Part shown: positions 7,972 through 17,144 of the stretch, piece after piece | How positions within the stretch are numbered: the stretch's first letter is position 1 | How the letters are laid out: every line of letters starts with the position of its first letter | DNA from: Sandaracinus amylolyticus | Lineage (GTDB): Bacteria; Myxococcota_A; Polyangia; Polyangiales; Sandaracinaceae | Length of the DNA stretch: 64,000 nt | Assembly (NCBI RefSeq): GCF_021631985.1 | Contig: NZ_CP070225.1 | Location: forward strand, 4,960,001 to 5,024,000 | Direction: 5' to 3' | Made by a program: the position numbers and the translations under genes | Notes under the pieces: generated by a model | The model's input: the letters and a program-made list of their open reading frames with translations, nothing else | Database searches by the model: none | Told to the model about the DNA's origin: nothing

Positions 7972-8706
7972 ATGCGTCGGCTCGTCGGGATGCCCTACTC
8001 GCCCTGGTCGATCCAAGCGCGCTGGGCGCTCGATCATCACGCGCTCGAGTACGAGTACGAGATCTACACGCCCATGCTCGGGGAGCCGGTGCTCCGCGCG
8101 CGCATGGGATGGCCGCGCGGGCCGGTGACGGTGCCGGTGCTCTTCGAGGGGACGCTGGTGGTGCGCGAGTCGGTCGACATCGCGCGACACGCGGACCGCA
8201 TCGGGAGCGCGACGCCGCTCTTCCCCAAGGGGCGCGAGGCCGACGTCGTGCACTGGACCGGGCTCTCCGACGTGGTGATGCGCGCCGGGCGCGCGCTGCT
8301 CACGCCGCGGATGCAGCGGAGCCCGCGGGCGCTCGAGGAGAGCATGCCGAGCTGGATCCCGGGCATGCTGCGGCGCGCGTCGTTGCCCGCGGCCGACGCG
8401 ACGCTGAAGTACCTGGTGCGCAAGCACGGGGTGCGCGCCGAGGAAGCGGAGCAGGATCGCGGGACGATCCGATGGACGCTGCGCAAGCTTCGCGACGCGC
8501 TCGAGCGCGGTGAGCACGTGATCGGCGAGCCGAGCTTCGCCGACGTCGCGATGGCGTCGGCGCTGCAGATCGTGCGTCCGTCGGAGCACCTCGTGCCGCT
8601 CGGCGAGGCGACGCGCGCGGCGTGGACCGACGAGACGCTCGCGCGCGAGCACGAGGACCTGCTCGCGTGGCGCGACCGCATCGTCGCGCGGCACAAGCCG
8701 CGCTGA
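7972..8706 (+). CDS. Glutathione S-transferase family protein
   Basis: 244-residue cytosolic protein. The N-terminal thioredoxin-like domain (about 1-80) has the GST pattern YSPWSIQARWALDHHALEYE, then GPVTVPVLFEGTLVVRESVDIA, where VPV supplies the conserved cis-Pro and ES binds the gamma-glutamyl group. An all-helical C-terminal domain follows, including GEHVIGEPSFADVAMASAL. The active-site position is Ser-like (SPWS). It is divergent from the dehydrogenase (95-bp gap) and stands alone. Substrate is unknown; detoxification or isomerase roles are both possible. Confidence 0.8.
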   Translation: MRRLVGMPYSPWSIQARWALDHHALEYEYEIYTPMLGEPVLRARMGWPRGPVTVPVLFEGTLVVRESVDIARHADRIGSATPLFPKGREADVVHWTGLSDVVMRAGRALLTPRMQRSPRALEESMPSWIPGMLRRASLPAADATLKYLVRKHGVRAEEAEQDRGTIRWTLRKLRDALERGEHVIGEPSFADVAMASALQIVRPSEHLVPLGEATRAAWTDETLAREHEDLLAWRDRIVARHKPR

Positions 8707-8712
8707 GCGCGG

Positions 8713-11700
8713 TCACTGCCCGAGACGGCGGCGTGCGTCGCGGAAGCCGGGGCTGATCTCGAGCGCGCGCTGCCAGGCGCGGCGTGCGCCGTCGCGATCG
8801 CCGCCGAGCAGCAGCGCGTCGCCGAGGAGCACGTGGTTCGCGGGGAGGTTCGGCCGCGCGGCGACGAGACGGCGGGCCCACTGCGTCGCGGCGCGCGCAT
8901 CACGACGCGCCATGTGCAGCCGCACGAGCCCGGCGATCGCGCGTGCGTTGCGCGGGTCGGTGCGCAGCACGCGCAGGTAGTCGGCCTCCGCGGCCTGCAG
9001 CTCACCGTTGTTGCGCCGGAAGTTCGCGCGCGCGATGAGCTGATCGGTCGGCGAGCGCTGCTCGCCCTCGGGCTCGGCCTCGGCTTCGGGCTCCGCCTCG
9101 AGCTCGGGCTCGGGCTCCGCCTCCTCCGGCTCCAGCTCGACCACGGCAGGGGCCTCGGGCTCGGCCGGCGGCGGCGTGATCTCGGCCTCGAGCTCGGCCT
9201 CGGGCTCGGGCGTGACCGGCGCGACCGCCGTCGTCGGCGCGACCGCGCCCGCCGCCGCGCTCGGCCGCACTCCGGCGAGCTCGGCCGGGCGCGCCGTCAC
9301 GACCGGGAGCTGCTGCGTGGCCTCCGCGGTCGGACCGAAGACCCCGCGCGCATACGCGACGTACGCGCCCGCGCTGACCATCGCGAGCACGATCACGAGG
9401 GCCAGCGGCGCGAGCAGGATCGACGGTGCGCGCTTGCGCCGCACCGGCATCAGCGTCGTCTCCTCGGCCGGCGTCGGGATCGCGGTGACCGCGGGGGCAG
9501 GCGCGAGGCTCGGCGCGGCGCTCGCGAGCGGCGAGTGCGGGGGCGCCGCGGACGTGGGCTGCGGCGCGAGCTCGATCGGCTCCGCACCCGCCGAGGGCGG
9601 GACGCTCGGGAGCTGCGCGAGCGCCATGTCGAGATCGAACGACGGATCGAGCTCGACCGAGCGCTCCGGCGGCGCGGACGGGGCGGTCGAGGGCCGCTCG
9701 GCCGGCGCGGCGAGCTCCGACGACGCGAGCGGCGCGAGCTCCGACGACGCGAGCGCCTCGGGCTCGGTCATCGGGGGCGGCGGCACGGCCCGCGTGGGGC
9801 TCGGGACGGCGGCGAGCTCGGTGACCGAGAGCTTCGGCGCAGGCAGCGCGCTCTTCGGCTGGGCGCGCGACGCAGGCAGCGGCTCGGGGACGTGACGCGG
9901 ATCGACCGGCGCGAGGCCCGCCCGCGCGGCCGCGGCGAGGGCGTTGATCTCGAGCGGTGCGACCTCGCGCGTGGGCTCCTCGCCGAGGATCTCGTCGAGC
10001 GGGATCGGCGGTCGCGGGGACGCGGCGACGGGCGCGGCGGGCTCGGGCGCCGGCGGCGGCGAGGAGGGCGGCGCGAGGCCGACGATCGTCTTCTTCTTCG
10101 CGCGGGTGAAGCCGGGCGCCGGCGCGTTCGCGACGGTGCGCGCGCGGGGCGCGATCGAGCCCGACGATGCATCGGCGCTCGGCGGCGCGGCGATCGGCGC
10201 CGGTGCGGGCGCCGCGATCGACGCCGGTGCCGGCGAAGGCGGTACCGGCGCGGGGGCAGGCGCGGCGGTGGACGCTGCGGGAGGCGCTGCCGGCGCAGGC
10301 GCGCGCGTCCCCGCGGTTGCGTCGATCGGCAGCGTCGCGCGCAGCTTGTCGAGCAGCGACTCGAGCTGCTGCACGAGCTCGCGCGGATCGCTCGAGCGCG
10401 CGACCGCGGCCGGCGCGGCCGCGGGCAGCGGCACGTGCAGCGCGGGTGCGCCGGGGGGGCGCGGCACGGTGATTCCGAGCGGAGGCCGCACTGCGCCGGG
10501 CCCCGACGCGGGCGGCGGCATGCTCGCGGGCGGCAGCGAAGGACGCAGCGGCGGCGCCTCGCGATCCGCCGCCGCGATCGCCGCGTCGACCGGCGCCATC
10601 AGGTTCGCGAGCGAAGGCGCGGTGCGCGGCTCCACCCGCACGCGCCCCGAGCCGAGCGCGAGCAGCGCGGCGAGCGCGGTCGAGCCCAGCACTTCCGTCT
10701 TCTCCGCGCTCGGCGTCGCGCCCTCGAGCTTCGCGCTCGCGCCGACGAGCAGGCCCTCGGCCAGATCGATCGCGATCTGCGCGCGGCGGTGCCGCACGCT
10801 GAGGTGCAGCGTGCGCTGGGTGCGCGCCAGCGCGCGCAGCATGCGCGCCGGGCCCGTCGTCTCCATGCGCAGCTCGAAGGGCGTCTTCGCGTCGCGCGCG
10901 CGCCGCTCGATCGCGTCGTCCGCTTCGATCAGCGGTCGCAGCCCCGACGCGAGGCGCATCACGTCGGGCTCGGGCGCGCTGTCGGGCCAGAGCTCCTGCG
11001 CGCGCACCACGAGCAGCGACGCCCAGCGCAGCCGCGTGTCGCGCCGGATCGTGCGCATCGTGCTCGCGGCCCATCCGCCCACCCCGTCGACGTCGACGAC
11101 CACCACGTCGGGATCGATCGAGCGCGCCTTCGCGACGTTCGTGCCCTCGCCGTCGATCACCACGACGTGCGCGCCGCGCTGACGGAGCGACTGCACGAGA
11201 TCGTCGGCGCGCGCCGGGCTGCGCTCGACGAGCACGATGCGTCGATCGCCGAACACCGCGCCGAGATCGATCTCGCCCGAGGGCTCGCCGAGATCGAGCT
11301 GGCGCAGCTTGCCGGTCGGCGACTCCTGGAACTCCCAGACCAGCGGCTCCGCGCGGCTCACCAGCGGGCGGATCCGCTGCACGAACTCCTCGATCGCCTC
11401 GGTCACCGGGCGATCGCCGCGCAGCACGATGCGCGCGCCCTCTTCGGTGCCCGGCGTGGTCACCGCGAGGATCCCGCTGCGCAGCCGGCGCGAGAAGAGC
11501 TCGACCACCTCGTCGAGGCTCGCCTCGCCGAGCTCCCCCGCGGTCTCGCCCGAGCGCTCCGGCAGCTCGTGGGCGAGCTCCGCGATCCGGCGCGCCATCG
11601 CGTCGACGCTCGCGCTGCGCTCGACCACCGCGACCGCGCCGAAGCGGAACGCCTGGAGCCTGCGATCGAGCGCCGCGTCGCCGCCGAGGATCGCGACCGG

Positions 11701-11976
11701 CACCACCGCGGTCGCCACGTTCGCCGCGAGCCGCGCGAGCACCGCGCTCCCGTCGTCGTCCGCGGCGTCGCCGAGCAACATCACGAGGTCGGGCGCACCG
11801 ACGAACACCGCGTCGACCGCGCTCGGCGTGCTCGCCTGCTCGACCGCGACCGCGTGTCGCTCGAGCGCGCTCGCCAGCGCCTCCTGCATGCGCTCGCCGC
11901 CGCCGACGAGGAGCACCGTCGGACGATCGTCGCCCGACCGGGTGAGGGGCGCGGCGCGCTTGCTCGGCGAGTTCAT
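8713..11976 (-). CDS. Receiver-like / Pro-Ala-rich / single-TM / TPR signalling scaffold
   Basis: 1087 residues. Residues 19-135 and 245-340 look like two response-regulator receiver folds. The first lacks a convincing phospho-acceptor Asp (PDLVMLLGD); the second keeps an acidic strand end (VVVVDVDG). After each is a segment resembling DUF4388-type domains (about 145-230 and 370-450). Residues ~470-840 are a very Pro/Ala/Ser-rich linker. One transmembrane helix follows at about 848-875 (SILLAPLALVIVLAMVSAGAYV). An acidic Glu/Pro stretch and a C-terminal TPR block (about 985-1085) end the protein. The long N-terminal part is expected in the cytoplasm and the TPR part outside. The domain mix suggests a myxobacterial motility or signalling scaffold, but the function is unknown. 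Confidence 0.7.
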   Translation of the reverse strand: MNSPSKRAAPLTRSGDDRPTVLLVGGGERMQEALASALERHAVAVEQASTPSAVDAVFVGAPDLVMLLGDAADDDGSAVLARLAANVATAVVPVAILGGDAALDRRLQAFRFGAVAVVERSASVDAMARRIAELAHELPERSGETAGELGEASLDEVVELFSRRLRSGILAVTTPGTEEGARIVLRGDRPVTEAIEEFVQRIRPLVSRAEPLVWEFQESPTGKLRQLDLGEPSGEIDLGAVFGDRRIVLVERSPARADDLVQSLRQRGAHVVVIDGEGTNVAKARSIDPDVVVVDVDGVGGWAASTMRTIRRDTRLRWASLLVVRAQELWPDSAPEPDVMRLASGLRPLIEADDAIERRARDAKTPFELRMETTGPARMLRALARTQRTLHLSVRHRRAQIAIDLAEGLLVGASAKLEGATPSAEKTEVLGSTALAALLALGSGRVRVEPRTAPSLANLMAPVDAAIAAADREAPPLRPSLPPASMPPPASGPGAVRPPLGITVPRPPGAPALHVPLPAAAPAAVARSSDPRELVQQLESLLDKLRATLPIDATAGTRAPAPAAPPAASTAAPAPAPVPPSPAPASIAAPAPAPIAAPPSADASSGSIAPRARTVANAPAPGFTRAKKKTIVGLAPPSSPPPAPEPAAPVAASPRPPIPLDEILGEEPTREVAPLEINALAAAARAGLAPVDPRHVPEPLPASRAQPKSALPAPKLSVTELAAVPSPTRAVPPPPMTEPEALASSELAPLASSELAAPAERPSTAPSAPPERSVELDPSFDLDMALAQLPSVPPSAGAEPIELAPQPTSAAPPHSPLASAAPSLAPAPAVTAIPTPAEETTLMPVRRKRAPSILLAPLALVIVLAMVSAGAYVAYARGVFGPTAEATQQLPVVTARPAELAGVRPSAAAGAVAPTTAVAPVTPEPEAELEAEITPPPAEPEAPAVVELEPEEAEPEPELEAEPEAEAEPEGEQRSPTDQLIARANFRRNNGELQAAEADYLRVLRTDPRNARAIAGLVRLHMARRDARAATQWARRLVAARPNLPANHVLLGDALLLGGDRDGARRAWQRALEISPGFRDARRRLGQ

Positions 11977-12135
11977 CGGGACGAACGGGCTCCGAGGACA
12001 CGAGGATAACGGAAAGCTGCACGGTCTCGCCGTTTTCCGACGTGACCCTCCGGACGGCCCGGATCGCAGCCGCTCTTCGCTGGATGCCCGGACGCGAAGA
12101 TCCCATCGCAGGGGCGCTCGATCGGGCGCTCAAAC

Positions 12136-13560
12136 GTGGTAGGCCGCGCCGTGCTCCTGGTCCTCGGGCTCGACTGCGCGCCGCCTGCGCTCGTCTTCGA
12201 TCGATTGAGCGCACATCTACCGGTGATCGGCGCCCTGCGTGCGCGCGGGACCTACGGTGCGCTCCGGTCGACGGTGCCGCCGATCACGATGCCCGCGTGG
12301 GCGTGCATGGTGTCGGGACGCGATCCCGGTGAGCTCGGCATCTACGGCTTCCGCAATCGCGTGCCGGGCTCGCGCGCGCTGCGCGTCGCGACCGCCGACG
12401 ACGTGCGCGTGCCGCGGGTGTGGGACGTGCTCGGCGCGGCGGGCCGTCGCAGCGCCGCGCTCTACGTGCCGCCGACCTGGCCGCCGCGCGAGATCGCGAA
12501 CGGGACGATGGTCTCGTGCCTGCTCACGCCGGGCTCCGACGCGGCGCACACCTGGCCGCCCTCGCTGGGCGCCGAGCTCGAGGCGCGCTTCGGTCCGCAC
12601 ACGCCCGACGTGCCCCATGGTAGCGCGTCCGAATCGGAGCACAGCGACGACGCGCTGATCGACGCGCTGCACGATGCGGCGACGCAGCACTTCGACGTCG
12701 CCGAGCACGTCCTCGCGACGCAGCGCCCCGACCTCCTGATGATGGTCGAGATGGGCACCGATCGACTGCACCACGCGATGTGGCCCGCGCTCGATCCTTC
12801 GGATCCGCGGCACGATCCGAGCTCGCCGCAGGTGCGCGACGCGCGCGACTTCTACGCGTTCCTCGACGCGCGCATCGGCCGTCTGATCGAGCGCGCGGGG
12901 CGCGACGTCACGGTGATGCTCGTGAGCGATCACGGCGCGCGCCCGCTGCGCGGTGGTGTGTATCTCAACGAGTGGCTGCGCCGCGAAGGATGGCTGGTGC
13001 TGCGCCGCGAGCCCGATGCGCCGTGCTCGATCGAGCACGCCGACGTCGACTGGGCGCGCACCCGCGCGTGGGCCGAGGGCGGCTACTTCGCGCGCGTGGT
13101 GCTCAACGTGAAGGAACGTTTTCCCGAGGGCGCGATCGAGCCGCGCGACGAGGCGAGCGCGCTGGACGCGCTGGAGCACGCGCTCGGATCGATGCGCGAC
13201 GAGCACGGACGTGCGATGCGCAACCGCGTGGTGCGCCCCTCGCGCGAGTACCGCGCGGCGAACGGCACGCCGCCGGACCTCATGGTGTTCCTCGACGATC
13301 TCGATCGACGCGCGCTCGGCGAGGTGGGCACCGGGCGCGTGTTCGCGGGGCCCGACGAGGCAGGCGCGTCGCGCGGTCGCGGCGCCGACGGATGCAACCA
13401 CGACTGGGACGGCATGTTCGTGCTCGCGGGGCCCGAGGTGCCGCGCGCGGGGCGCGTCGAGGGCGCGTCGATCCACGACGTCGGCGTCAGCGCGCTGCGC
13501 CTCTGCGACGTGGACGTGCCCGAGGGCTGGCTCGGCGAGGATCTGAGGAGACTGCGATGA
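12136..13560 (+). CDS. Alkaline-phosphatase-superfamily phosphodiesterase (copy 1)
   Basis: 474 residues, beginning at a GTG. It belongs to the type I phosphodiesterase/nucleotide pyrophosphatase group. Metal and nucleophile motifs are in order: GLDCAPP (first Asp), PPITMPAWACMVSG (Thr nucleophile), EMGTDRLHHAMW (Asp and His), VSDHGARPLRGGVY (Asp-His) and CNHDWDGMFVLAGP (last His). There is no signal peptide, so action in the cytoplasm or on the inner membrane face is likely. Its stop overlaps the start of a paralogue, so the two are co-translated. Substrate could be a nucleotide, phospholipid head group or sulfate ester; the adjacent glycosyltransferase points to glycan or lipid metabolism. 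Confidence 0.8.
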   Translation: MVGRAVLLVLGLDCAPPALVFDRLSAHLPVIGALRARGTYGALRSTVPPITMPAWACMVSGRDPGELGIYGFRNRVPGSRALRVATADDVRVPRVWDVLGAAGRRSAALYVPPTWPPREIANGTMVSCLLTPGSDAAHTWPPSLGAELEARFGPHTPDVPHGSASESEHSDDALIDALHDAATQHFDVAEHVLATQRPDLLMMVEMGTDRLHHAMWPALDPSDPRHDPSSPQVRDARDFYAFLDARIGRLIERAGRDVTVMLVSDHGARPLRGGVYLNEWLRREGWLVLRREPDAPCSIEHADVDWARTRAWAEGGYFARVVLNVKERFPEGAIEPRDEASALDALEHALGSMRDEHGRAMRNRVVRPSREYRAANGTPPDLMVFLDDLDRRALGEVGTGRVFAGPDEAGASRGRGADGCNHDWDGMFVLAGPEVPRAGRVEGASIHDVGVSALRLCDVDVPEGWLGEDLRRLR

Positions 13561-15233
13561 GCACGCGTGCGCTGGTGATCGGGCTCGACGGAGCCGACGT
13601 GGACGTGATCACGTCGCTCGGCGCGTCACGCCTGCCGCACTTGCACGCGCTGATGGCGCGCGGTGCGTGGGCACGCCTGCGCAGTGTGATGCCGCCCGCG
13701 ACGCTGCCCAATTGGACGACGTTCCTCACCGGCGTCGACCCCGGCGTGCACGGCGTGTTCGACTTCACGGTGCGCGACGGAACGAACGTGCGCTTCGCGG
13801 GCGGCACGGTGCGCGAGGCGCCGACGATCGCGGCGCGCCTCGATCGGCTCGGCATGTCGTGCGCGGTGCTGGGCTTCCCCGCGACCTGGCCGCCCGAGCG
13901 CCTCGAGCACGGCGCGTTCGTGAGCGGCTGGGACTCGCCGGTCGCGTTCGAGGCGGATCGCTCGTTCGTGTGGCCGCCCTCGTTGTGGAGCGAGGTGCGG
14001 GCGCGATTCGGCGCGATCCGCTGGGGCGACGTCGACGAGTTCGACGCGGATCGTCCGGGCTGGCACGACGCGCTCGCGGGCAAGCTCGTCGCGCGCATCG
14101 ACGAGCGCGTGGAGCTCGCGACGTGGATGCTCGAGCGCCGCGGGTGGGACCTCTTCGCGGTCTACTTCGGCGAGAGCGACACCGCGTCGCACCACCTCTG
14201 GGCGCACCACGATCCGAGCTCGCCGCGTCATCCCGATCGTGTCTCGGACGACGCGCGCACCGGCCTGACGCGCGTGTACGAAGCGCTCGATCGTGCGGTG
14301 GGAACGCTGGTCGCGCGCGCGGGCGAGAGCGTGGAGATCACGATCGTGAGCGATCACGGATCGGGCGGCGCATCGGACAAGGTGCTCTACCTCAATCGCG
14401 CGCTCGCAGACGCAGGGTTGCTCGCGTTCCGGCCCGGTCACGAGGGCACGAGCCCGGTCGCCCGCATCAAGGACCTCGGGCTCGGTCTGCTCGGGCCGCG
14501 CGGGCGCGACGTCGTGTTCCGCGCGATGGGCCAGGCGCTCCCGGGCAAGCTCGAGTCGCGGGCGCGGTTCGGCGCGATCGACTTCGCGCGGACGCGCGTG
14601 TTCTCGGACGAGCTCAACTACTTCCCGGCGCTGCACTTCAACCTGCGCGGGCGCGAGCCCGAGGGCGTGGTCGAGCCGAGCGAAGTGCCGGCGTTGCGCG
14701 CGCGGATCGAGTCGCTCGCGGAGTCGCTGCGCGATCCGTGGACCGGCGAGCGCGTGATCGCGAACGTGTGGTCGCGCGAGGAGCTCTATCGCGGGCCCTT
14801 CGTGTTCCGCGCGCCCGATCTGCTGCTCGAGCTCGCGCTGGATCGTGGGGGCTCGTGGAACCTCTTGCCCTCGGCGAGCGCACCGCCAGGCACCGGCGCG
14901 TTCCGCAAGCTCGCGCCGAGCGAGCACCTCGGGCGCAAGGGTCGATCGCTCCCCGGCAGCCATCGCGCCCGTGGGCTCTTCGTCGCGGCGGGCCCGAGGG
15001 TCCGCGCGGTCGGCGAGATCGACGCGCGCATCGCCGACGCGACCGCGACGCTGCTGGCGCGGCTCGACGTGCGTCCGGGGCCCGAGCTCGCGGGGCGCGT
15101 GCTGCGCGAGCTGCTGACGCGCGGCGCGGCACCGACGCGCGAGCTGCCCGCGGTCGATCGCGCGGATCGTGCATCGAGCGGAGATCTCGCGCGCACCGAG
15201 GCCCGCCTGCGCGCCGTCGGCTACGTTGATTGA
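13557..15233 (+). CDS. Alkaline-phosphatase-superfamily phosphodiesterase (copy 2)
   Basis: 558 residues, a paralogue of the preceding gene, starting at an ATG overlapping its stop (ATGA). The same catalytic series is present: GLDGADVDVI, PPATLPNWTTFLTGVDPG with the Thr nucleophile, GESDTASHHLWAHH, VSDHGSGG and a final His near GSHRARGLFVAAGP. It differs from copy 1 by an insertion of roughly 80 residues after VSDHG and by a longer C-terminus. No signal peptide is visible. Tandem, translationally coupled copies with retained motifs suggest two related substrates or a heteromer, which is inference. The glycosyltransferase starts 7 bp downstream. Confidence 0.8.
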   Translation: MSTRALVIGLDGADVDVITSLGASRLPHLHALMARGAWARLRSVMPPATLPNWTTFLTGVDPGVHGVFDFTVRDGTNVRFAGGTVREAPTIAARLDRLGMSCAVLGFPATWPPERLEHGAFVSGWDSPVAFEADRSFVWPPSLWSEVRARFGAIRWGDVDEFDADRPGWHDALAGKLVARIDERVELATWMLERRGWDLFAVYFGESDTASHHLWAHHDPSSPRHPDRVSDDARTGLTRVYEALDRAVGTLVARAGESVEITIVSDHGSGGASDKVLYLNRALADAGLLAFRPGHEGTSPVARIKDLGLGLLGPRGRDVVFRAMGQALPGKLESRARFGAIDFARTRVFSDELNYFPALHFNLRGREPEGVVEPSEVPALRARIESLAESLRDPWTGERVIANVWSREELYRGPFVFRAPDLLLELALDRGGSWNLLPSASAPPGTGAFRKLAPSEHLGRKGRSLPGSHRARGLFVAAGPRVRAVGEIDARIADATATLLARLDVRPGPELAGRVLRELLTRGAAPTRELPAVDRADRASSGDLARTEARLRAVGYVD

Positions 15234-15240
15234 GCGCCGC

Positions 15241-16341
15241 ATGTCGACTGAAGCGCTGCACGTCGCGGCGTTGCCCTTCCCTTCGCCCCAGGGCACGCAA
15301 GCCGCGATCGCGGCGATGCTGCGCGCGCTCGCCGATGCGGGTCGCGACGCGCGTCTGCTGACGTACGCGCACGGCGCGGCCGAGATCGAGACACCGCGCT
15401 TCACGCATCTCCGATTGCGACACGCGTACGGCGATCGCTCGCTGCGCTCGGGGCCTTCGCTCGCCAAGGTCGCGCAGGACGTCGCGCTCGCTCGAGCGAT
15501 CGCGCGGGCCCGGCCCCAGGTCGTGATCGCGCATCACGTGGAGGCCGCGAGCGCGGCGCTGCTCGCGCGCACGGCGCGGGTGATCTTCGTCGCGCACACC
15601 GCGCTCGGGCCGGAGCTCCCGACCTACTTCGAGCCGCGCTGGAGCGCGCTCGCGAGGCGAGCAGGAGATGCCCTCGATCGAATGCTGGTCCAGCGCGCCG
15701 ACGCCGCGCTCGCGGTGTCGCCGGTGCTCGCGCGCACGCTGTCCTCGCTCGCCGATCGCGAGGTGCGGTGGCTGCCGATCCCGTGGTCGCTCGCGGCGCC
15801 GATCACGCCGGACGAGCGACTCGCTGCGCGCATCGCGCTGGGTCTCGATGGGCGCGACGAGGTGGTGCTCTACGCGGGCAACCTCGATCGTTATCAAGGC
15901 CTCGACGCGTTGTGGTCGGCGTTCGCGACGCTTCGCGAGAGACGCCCCGCGCTGCAGCTCGTGATCGCGACCGCGAGCGAGGCCCGCGGCACGCCGGGAC
16001 GCGTCGTCGCGCTCGACGGGAGCGAGGCGCAGCGGCGGACGCTCCACGCCGCCGCCGATCTCGTCGTGGTCCCCCGCGAGTCCGAGGGCGGACTGCCGAT
16101 CAAGCTGATCGACGCGCTCGCGCGCGGCGTGCCGGTCGTGTGTGTGCCCCGCGCGACTGCGGGCCTCGCGCTCGACGACGTGGTCCTCGCGTCCACCGAT
16201 CTCGCGAGCGCGATCGATCGCGCGCTCGGCGATCCCGCGCTGCGCGCGCGCCTCGCCGAGGCCGGGCCGCGCTTCGTCGCGCGCGAGCTCTCCGCGGCGC
16301 GCTTCCTCGCGGTGCTCGACGGCGTGCTCTCCGAGCACTAG
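15241..16341 (+). CDS. GT4-family glycosyltransferase
   Basis: 366-residue cytosolic GT-B fold enzyme. The N-terminal half (about 1-180) has an acceptor-type Rossmann domain with a glycine/serine-rich first loop (PFPSPQGTQAAIAAML). The C-terminal half has YAGNLDRYQGLDALWSAF, then the nucleotide-sugar-binding stretch VPRESEGGLPIKLIDALARGVPVV, where the E-x7-E motif is represented by ESEGGLPIKLIDA. Start ATG at 15241 lies 7 bp after the phosphodiesterase stop, so it is in the same operon. It most likely adds a sugar to a lipid or glycan processed by the upstream enzymes. Donor and acceptor are not identifiable. Confidence 0.85.
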   Translation: MSTEALHVAALPFPSPQGTQAAIAAMLRALADAGRDARLLTYAHGAAEIETPRFTHLRLRHAYGDRSLRSGPSLAKVAQDVALARAIARARPQVVIAHHVEAASAALLARTARVIFVAHTALGPELPTYFEPRWSALARRAGDALDRMLVQRADAALAVSPVLARTLSSLADREVRWLPIPWSLAAPITPDERLAARIALGLDGRDEVVLYAGNLDRYQGLDALWSAFATLRERRPALQLVIATASEARGTPGRVVALDGSEAQRRTLHAAADLVVVPRESEGGLPIKLIDALARGVPVVCVPRATAGLALDDVVLASTDLASAIDRALGDPALRARLAEAGPRFVARELSAARFLAVLDGVLSEH

Positions 16342-16351
16342 ACGCTCGGGC

Positions 16352-16549
16352 ATGAAGAACGTCGACCTCCAGGTGCAGGGCATGAGCTGCGGACACTGCG
16401 TGAAGGCCGTCGAGGACGCGCTGCGACAGGTCGACGGAGTGCGCCGCTTCGACGTCGCCATCGGCAAGGCGAGCGTCGAGTGCGAGGAGCGCGTCACCCG
16501 CGACGTGCTGGTCGCCGCGCTGCAGGACGCGGGCTACGAGGTCGGCTGA
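16352..16549 (+). CDS. Small HMA-domain metal-binding protein (CopZ-like)
   Basis: 65-residue soluble protein consisting of one heavy-metal-associated domain with the metal site MSCGHC (Cys13 and Cys16) and the fold pattern VKAVEDALRQVDGVRRFDV. Such proteins carry Cu(I), or sometimes Zn or Cd, to P-type ATPases in the cytoplasm. The His between the two cysteines (C-G-H-C) is common in metal chaperones. No ATPase or copper regulator is nearby. It lies 10 bp after the glycosyltransferase and is probably co-transcribed with it. Confidence 0.85.
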   Translation: MKNVDLQVQGMSCGHCVKAVEDALRQVDGVRRFDVAIGKASVECEERVTRDVLVAALQDAGYEVG

Positions 16550-16581
16550 GCTGTCTGCCCGGCCGCTTCGCGCGGCTCAGC
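16545..16581. terminator. Possible bidirectional terminator hairpin
   Basis: Inverted repeat GCTGAGC (16545-16551) / GCTCAGC (16575-16581), with an inner CCGC-TTCGC-GCGG hairpin. It spans the stop codons of the convergent HMA and Nudix genes. There is no T-tract, so it is only a candidate. Confidence 0.35.
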
Positions 16582-17014
16582 GCGCGAGCGCGCGCCGCAC
16601 CGCCTCGACGAGGCGCGCCGGCATCGCGCTCGCTTCGACCTCGGCGAGCGTCCACCACGCGTGCGCGTCGTGCTCCTCGGAGCGCTGGACCTCGCCCGCG
16701 ATCCACGTCGCGCGATAGACGATCAGCGCCATCGGTCGCTCGCGACGTCGCATCGCGTATGCGTCGATCGGCGTCGCGTCGACGCGCACCTCGAGGCCGG
16801 TCTCCTCGCGCACCTCACGCGCCACCGCGTCGATCGGCTGCTCGTCCGCCTCGAGCCGCCCCGAGCACGTCTCCCAGATGCCCGCGCCCGCGTCCTTCGT
16901 CGCCGCGCGTCGCATCGCGAGCACGCGCCGCGCGCCGTCGGGATCGTCGCGCACGATCACCGCGACCACCGCGACGACGAACGCGTCCTTCTCTTCTGCG
17001 CGCGTGATCGACAT
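16577..17014 (-). CDS. Nudix hydrolase
   Basis: 145-residue cytosolic hydrolase of nucleoside diphosphates linked to another moiety. The Nudix box is complete: GRLEADEQPIDAVAREVREETGL contains G-x5-E-x7-REVxEExGL, with the catalytic glutamates in REVREE. The ETCSGRLE lead-in resembles the isopentenyl-diphosphate isomerase/MutT-like subgroup, so house-cleaning and other pyrophosphatase roles remain open. I prefer the ATG at 17014 (MSITRAEE); an in-frame extension to 17053 is possible. It is divergent from the PQQ-type propeller gene. Confidence 0.85.
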   Translation of the reverse strand: MSITRAEEKDAFVVAVVAVIVRDDPDGARRVLAMRRAATKDAGAGIWETCSGRLEADEQPIDAVAREVREETGLEVRVDATPIDAYAMRRRERPMALIVYRATWIAGEVQRSEEHDAHAWWTLAEVEASAMPARLVEAVRRALAR

Positions 17015-17144
17015 CGGATCGCGCACGGATCCCGATCTCGCGCGCGGCGTCAAACAAGCGACGAAAACGCGCGAAAAATGGATCTGCGTACGTGCGCCTA
17101 CCTACGATTCGCTCAGGTCGAAGAGCGCACGAGGCGATGCACGG

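Noticed and set aside
8833-12009. 1058-codon + strand frame opposite the receiver/TPR gene
   Set aside because: Arg/Gly/Leu-rich shadow of the minus-strand gene with no recognisable domain.
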